A DNA stretch of 8,957 bases from Gemmatimonadales bacterium (lineage in GTDB: Bacteria; Gemmatimonadota; Gemmatimonadetes; Gemmatimonadales; GWC2-71-9): contig JABDII010000562.1 of the NCBI GenBank assembly GCA_013003805.1, positions 1 to 8,957 of the forward strand, written 5' to 3'. A program made the translations under genes and the position numbers. The notes under the pieces are model-generated. The model had not been told where the DNA came from. It saw only the letters and a program-made list of their open reading frames with translations, and made no database searches. How positions within the stretch are numbered: the first letter of the stretch is position 1; every line of letters starts with the position of its first letter. Below, one piece after another: positions 6,456 through 8,957 of the stretch.

Positions 6456-7786
6456 CCAAGGCTCCCAGACCGGAACGGCTTCTCGAATTGGTTGAGGCTG
6501 GACAGCTCCAGCGGTTCGTGGAGTTGGCGCGCGAGCTCGAACCGGCCGATCTGGCGGACGTCCTTGCTGCGCTCGACGACGAGGCACGACTCCTCGCCGT
6601 CCAGGCCCTGCCGCCGGATATCTCGGCCGACGCGTTGGCCGAGATGCCGGAGGAGGCCCACGCCGAGGAGACGCTCGCGGCGCTCGATACCGAGCAGGCC
6701 GCTGACATCCTCGAAGAGCTGGAAGACGACGATGCGGCGGATATTCTGGGCGATCTCGACCCCGCGGAGCAGCAGCGAATCCTCGCCGAGGTTGAAGATC
6801 CATCAGAGGTAGAGGAACTCCTCCGATACGACGAGGAGACAGCCGGCGGGCTCATGACCACCCACGTGGTCACGGTGTTGGATACGGTGACCGCGGCCGA
6901 GGCGCTTCAAGGGATCCGTGAGCAGGCGGACGAAGTGGAGGATTTCTATCAAATCTTCGTTGTCGATCAGCTCGGCCGCCTGGTCGGATTTCTGCCCCTC
7001 AAGTCCCTCGTCGTGAGCCCGCTGGAGCGCCCGGTCCGTGCCGTGATGGAAGACGCGGATATTGTGGTCGCACCGGATGTCGATCAGGAGGAGGTCGCCC
7101 GGGTGATGGCGCGGTATAATCTGCCGAGCGTTCCGGTCGTAGCCGGGGACGGCCGTCTGCTGGGTCGCGTCACCTTCGACGACGTCGATGACGTCGTGGA
7201 AGCCGAAACAACCGAGGACCTCCTCAAGTTCGGGGGCGTCTCAGCCGACGAAGAACTGGGAGCGGAGTGGCGCAGCGCTGTGCGCAGTCGGTTGCCTTGG
7301 CTCACCGTCAATCTCCTCACCGCGGGCCTTGCCTCCGCGGTCGTTCTGGTGTTCCGAGACGTCATCCAGGCCACCGTGGTGCTCGCCGCGTTGATGCCGA
7401 TCATTGCCGGTATGGGAGGGAACGCCGGGACGCAGGCCTTGGCAGTGACGGTGCGCCGGCTCGCACTCGGGACCATTCCTCGAGGGCAATCGCTTCGCGT
7501 CATCGGCAAGGAAACGCTGGTCGCCGCGGTCAACGGCCTCGTGGTCGGCGTGGCGGTCGGGGTCGTAACCTTGACGCTTGGAGAGGGTCCCCGGTTGGGC
7601 TTGTTGGTATTCGTTGCCATGACGGGAAACGTGCTCATTGCGGGGTGTGCCGGGGCGTTCATCCCAATCCTGCTTCAGAGAATCGGCGTCGATCCCGCCA
7701 TCGCCTCGTCGGTCTTCGTCACCACGTTTACCGATATCGCCGGATTTCTCCTGCTGCTGGGTCTCGCCGGCATGATCCTTCTCTGA
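6452..7786 (+). CDS. mgtE: MgtE magnesium channel
   Basis: Mg2+-selective, Mg2+-gated inner-membrane channel for Mg2+ uptake. The protein has 444 residues (T. thermophilus MgtE 450), full length. Domains: an acidic, helical MgtE N domain (about 10-120, repeated short Asp/Glu-rich helices such as EELEDDDAADILGDLDP), the YDEETAGGLMT junction (126-136), a CBS pair (about 137-255), a plug helix, then five membrane segments (about 283-304, 307-320, 356-376, 382-408, 416-443). The pore signature PIIAGMGGNAGTQ (322-328 = GGNAGTQ) is present, as is D428 in TFTDIAGF, which corresponds to the pore-site Asp432 of T. thermophilus. All hallmarks of an active channel are visible, unlike the two CorC-like proteins upstream. 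The GTG start overlaps the previous stop by four bases. In this family, gating by Mg2+ binding to the N and CBS domains provides regulation at protein level; I see no Mg2+ riboswitch. Confidence 0.97.
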   Translation: MTKAPRPERLLELVEAGQLQRFVELARELEPADLADVLAALDDEARLLAVQALPPDISADALAEMPEEAHAEETLAALDTEQAADILEELEDDDAADILGDLDPAEQQRILAEVEDPSEVEELLRYDEETAGGLMTTHVVTVLDTVTAAEALQGIREQADEVEDFYQIFVVDQLGRLVGFLPLKSLVVSPLERPVRAVMEDADIVVAPDVDQEEVARVMARYNLPSVPVVAGDGRLLGRVTFDDVDDVVEAETTEDLLKFGGVSADEELGAEWRSAVRSRLPWLTVNLLTAGLASAVVLVFRDVIQATVVLAALMPIIAGMGGNAGTQALAVTVRRLALGTIPRGQSLRVIGKETLVAAVNGLVVGVAVGVVTLTLGEGPRLGLLVFVAMTGNVLIAGCAGAFIPILLQRIGVDPAIASSVFVTTFTDIAGFLLLLGLAGMILL

Positions 7787-7817
7787 GGCCAAATGGCGGC
7801 CCCGGACGGTTGGTTGG

Positions 7818-7846
7818 TTGCCCCAGCGCGGGCCCTGTTCCATATT
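7818..7846 (+). promoter_or_regulatory. Candidate sigma70-type promoter for rho
   Basis: TTGCCC (7818-7823, four of six) and CATATT (7841-7846, four of six) are separated by exactly 17 bases. A start about seven bases downstream, near A7853, would give a 5' leader of roughly 235 bases before the rho GTG, consistent with the long regulated leaders known for rho genes. Neither hexamer is strong; no experimental support. Confidence 0.35.
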
Positions 7847-7940
7847 CTCACCACCGCAGCGGCTCGGCCTTCGATGCAGTCAGCCTTCGACCGGCGACCT
7901 CCCGCCACACGATCGGGTGCGATCGCGTTCGAGGATCACG

Positions 7941-8000
7941 GCACCTCAACCGAGACCGAAGTCATCTCCCCCGGCAATGCGCCGACCACGCGCCCCTGTC
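7941..8000 (+). promoter_or_regulatory. C-rich, G-poor stretch in the rho leader (possible rut-like autoregulatory site)
   Basis: By hand count this 60-base stretch has 28 C and 13 G; over 7801-8000 the totals are 80 C and 55 G. C-over-G stretches of low structure are the usual sequence character of Rho loading sites, and rho genes in E. coli are autoregulated by Rho-dependent attenuation in the leader. That it acts so here is inference. Confidence 0.3.
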
Positions 8001-8076
8001 GGGTGGTGATGCATGCAGGCTCACCTGGGCAGCATAAAGGATCCCCGGGCTTGAGCGCTCGATACCCATCATAGAC

Positions 8077-8082
8077 GAAGGA
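8077..8082 (+). promoter_or_regulatory. Ribosome-binding site deciding the short rho start
   Basis: GAAGGA lies five bases upstream of GTG 8088. An in-frame TGA at 8052-8054 with no start codon between it and 8088 rules out a longer N-terminus in this frame, so this site fixes the start and shows that the missing N-terminal domain is not a start-calling error. Confidence 0.75.
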
Positions 8083-8087
8083 ATCGC

Positions 8088-8957
8088 GTGACCGAAAACC
8101 ACTCACTGGGTGTGCTGGACATTCTGGCGAACGGGTCCGGTTTTCTCCGGCGGCCGAAGACCTCATATCTCCCGGGCCGGAACGATGTCTATGTCTCGCG
8201 ATCGCTGATTCGGCAATTCGGATTGCGCCCCGGAGACGAACTGAGCGGCGACGTGGGCAAGCCCAATCGGCGCGGCAAGAGCCCACCCTTGGTGAAAGTG
8301 ACTCGCGTCAATGGGGAGCCGTGTAACGGCCGGCTCGAGCGGCCCGATTTCGGCACCCTGACGGCCACACACCCCAACGAACTTCTCCCCCTCGAGTGCG
8401 AGGCGGGGGCCGACCGTAGCGTCGCCCACATCACCCGCGTCATCGATTTCCTCTGCCCGTTCGGGAAGGGGCAGCGCGCCTTGATCGTGGCGCCGGCCAA
8501 GGCCGGAAAGACGACCGTCCTCCGGGCTATCGCGCAGGGGGTGGCGACCAATCATCCCGACTGTACGCTGATGATCCTGCTCGTCGATGAGCGGCCGGAA
8601 GAAGTGTCGGAGATGGAATCAGGCGGGTTTGGAGAGGTCATCGCCTCGACCTTCGATCATCCGGCTGACCGGCACATCGCCGTTGCGAGCATGACGCTCG
8701 AGCGAGCGCGCCGTCGGGTTGAAACCGGGCAGGATGTCGTCATCATCCTGGATTCGATTACCCGTCTCGCTCGGGCCTACAACACGGTTGAACGGGGCCG
8801 AGGTCGCACCCTCTCGGGTGGGTTGGAGGCCACCGCCTTGGAGAAGCCGAAGCGATTCTTGGGCAGTGCGCGCCGGATCGACAGTAAGCAGGGCGGGGGA
8901 TCCCTCACCATTGTCGGGACCGCGCTGGTGGACACCGGGTCGCGGATGGACCAGGTC
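8088..8957 (+). CDS. rho: Transcription termination factor Rho (partial, C-terminus off the right edge)
   Basis: Hexameric RNA-dependent ATPase/translocase that terminates transcription. 290 codons are in the window. Seen: the cold-shock/OB primary RNA-binding domain from residue 7 (LGVLDILANGSGFLR, then SYLPGRNDVYVS), the linker, and the RecA-like ATPase with the P-loop APAKAGKTT (135-143; K138 and K141 match E. coli K181 and K184), catalytic E168 in VDERPEEV, Walker B D222 in ILDSITRLARAYN, the Q-loop region (RGRGRTLSGG) and DTGSRMDQV at the edge. The roughly 47-residue N-terminal helical domain of E. coli Rho is absent. Ser17 replaces the RNA-stacking Phe62; the usual MQRxVKGEV reads MESGGFGEV (176-184); three residues are inserted at 266-268. 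The protein is otherwise intact and presumably the organism's main Rho. It is separated from mgtE by a 301-base leader, so it is likely its own transcription unit. Confidence 0.96.
   Translation, partial: MTENHSLGVLDILANGSGFLRRPKTSYLPGRNDVYVSRSLIRQFGLRPGDELSGDVGKPNRRGKSPPLVKVTRVNGEPCNGRLERPDFGTLTATHPNELLPLECEAGADRSVAHITRVIDFLCPFGKGQRALIVAPAKAGKTTVLRAIAQGVATNHPDCTLMILLVDERPEEVSEMESGGFGEVIASTFDHPADRHIAVASMTLERARRRVETGQDVVIILDSITRLARAYNTVERGRGRTLSGGLEATALEKPKRFLGSARRIDSKQGGGSLTIVGTALVDTGSRMDQV

Larger units (their letters stand above)
7787..8087 (+). other. Non-coding gap between mgtE and rho (leader/promoter region)
   Basis: 301 bases without a convincing gene. An ATG frame (7793-8074) fills the gap, but my hand count gives G+C of about 65%, 66% and 68% at codon positions 1, 2 and 3, with no coding periodicity. 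I see no hairpin followed by a T run, so no intrinsic terminator after mgtE; only a 4-bp GGCC/GGCC pairing just past the stop. No tRNA is recognisable. Contents: four GG doublets at 7804-7817, a candidate promoter (7818-7846), a direct repeat GCCTTCGA (7867-7874 and 7883-7890), a small CGATC/GATCG hairpin (7910-7925), a C-rich, G-poor stretch (7941-8000), and an 8-base palindrome GAGCGCTC (8053-8060) just before the rho ribosome-binding site. Confidence 0.7.

Noticed and set aside
5953..6873. 306-codon minus-strand frame rich in Ser and Arg, spanning the second CorC-like gene and mgtE
   Set aside because: Antisense shadow of two well-supported genes. Its low-complexity Ser/Arg composition is what a high-GC gene gives when read in a reverse frame.
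8033..8038. CATAAA as a -10 element close to rho
   Set aside because: No acceptable -35 hexamer lies 15-19 bases upstream. The pair at 7818-7846 is better.
8024..8049. Possible hairpin CCTGGG / CCCGGG with a 14-base loop ahead of rho
   Set aside because: Six pairs including one G-U, a long loop and no T run. Not a terminator, and too weak to call a riboswitch or operator.
7793..8074. 93-codon frame between mgtE and rho, with TGAGG just upstream of its ATG and ending 13 bases before the rho start
   Set aside because: Hand-counted G+C is nearly the same at all three codon positions (about 65, 66 and 68%), unlike real genes in a high-GC genome where position 3 is highest and position 2 lowest. 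The translation has no recognisable domain. More likely leader DNA, though a fast-evolving small protein is not fully excluded.

Overview
This is a high-GC (roughly 64%, by eye), gene-dense stretch of core bacterial chromosome. I see no mobile element, CRISPR array, rRNA or tRNA. The gene content, GTG starts and protein character fit a GC-rich, free-living bacterium. My best guess is Gemmatimonadota or a similar environmental phylum, but that is an impression from protein style and not a placement.

Layout. At the left edge (604-1, minus strand) lies the N-terminal two thirds of rlmN, the radical-SAM 23S rRNA/tRNA adenine methyltransferase. It is divergent from a rightward gene train. A 176-base divergent intergenic region (605-780) leads into aspS (aspartyl-tRNA synthetase), followed by a PhoH-family ATPase (ybeZ type), ybeY (rRNA-maturation endoribonuclease), two consecutive but dissimilar membrane DUF21/CBS/CorC-type proteins, and mgtE (Mg2+ channel). 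Every junction from aspS to mgtE overlaps by 1 or 4 bases, so these six genes look like one translationally coupled operon (781-7786). After mgtE comes a 301-base non-coding gap with no intrinsic terminator. It holds a candidate promoter and a C-rich, G-poor leader, and leads into rho (transcription termination factor), which runs off the right edge.

How the genes fit together. ybeZ-ybeY-corC-like is the widely conserved ribosome-quality/rRNA-maturation cluster known from E. coli (ybeZ-ybeY-ybeX). Here it is bracketed by a tRNA synthetase upstream and extended downstream into two CorC-like proteins plus an MgtE channel. A Mg2+ module is therefore co-expressed with translation and ribosome-maturation genes, which makes sense because ribosome assembly depends on Mg2+.

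What is unusual. I found no obviously new multi-gene system. The points worth a second look are: a Rho that lacks the usual N-terminal helical domain and carries changes in otherwise conserved positions; two tandem DUF21 proteins whose membrane domains both seem to have lost the family's metal-site signature residues; a mixed discriminating/non-discriminating signature in AspRS; and a long C-rich leader ahead of rho that could support autoregulation.
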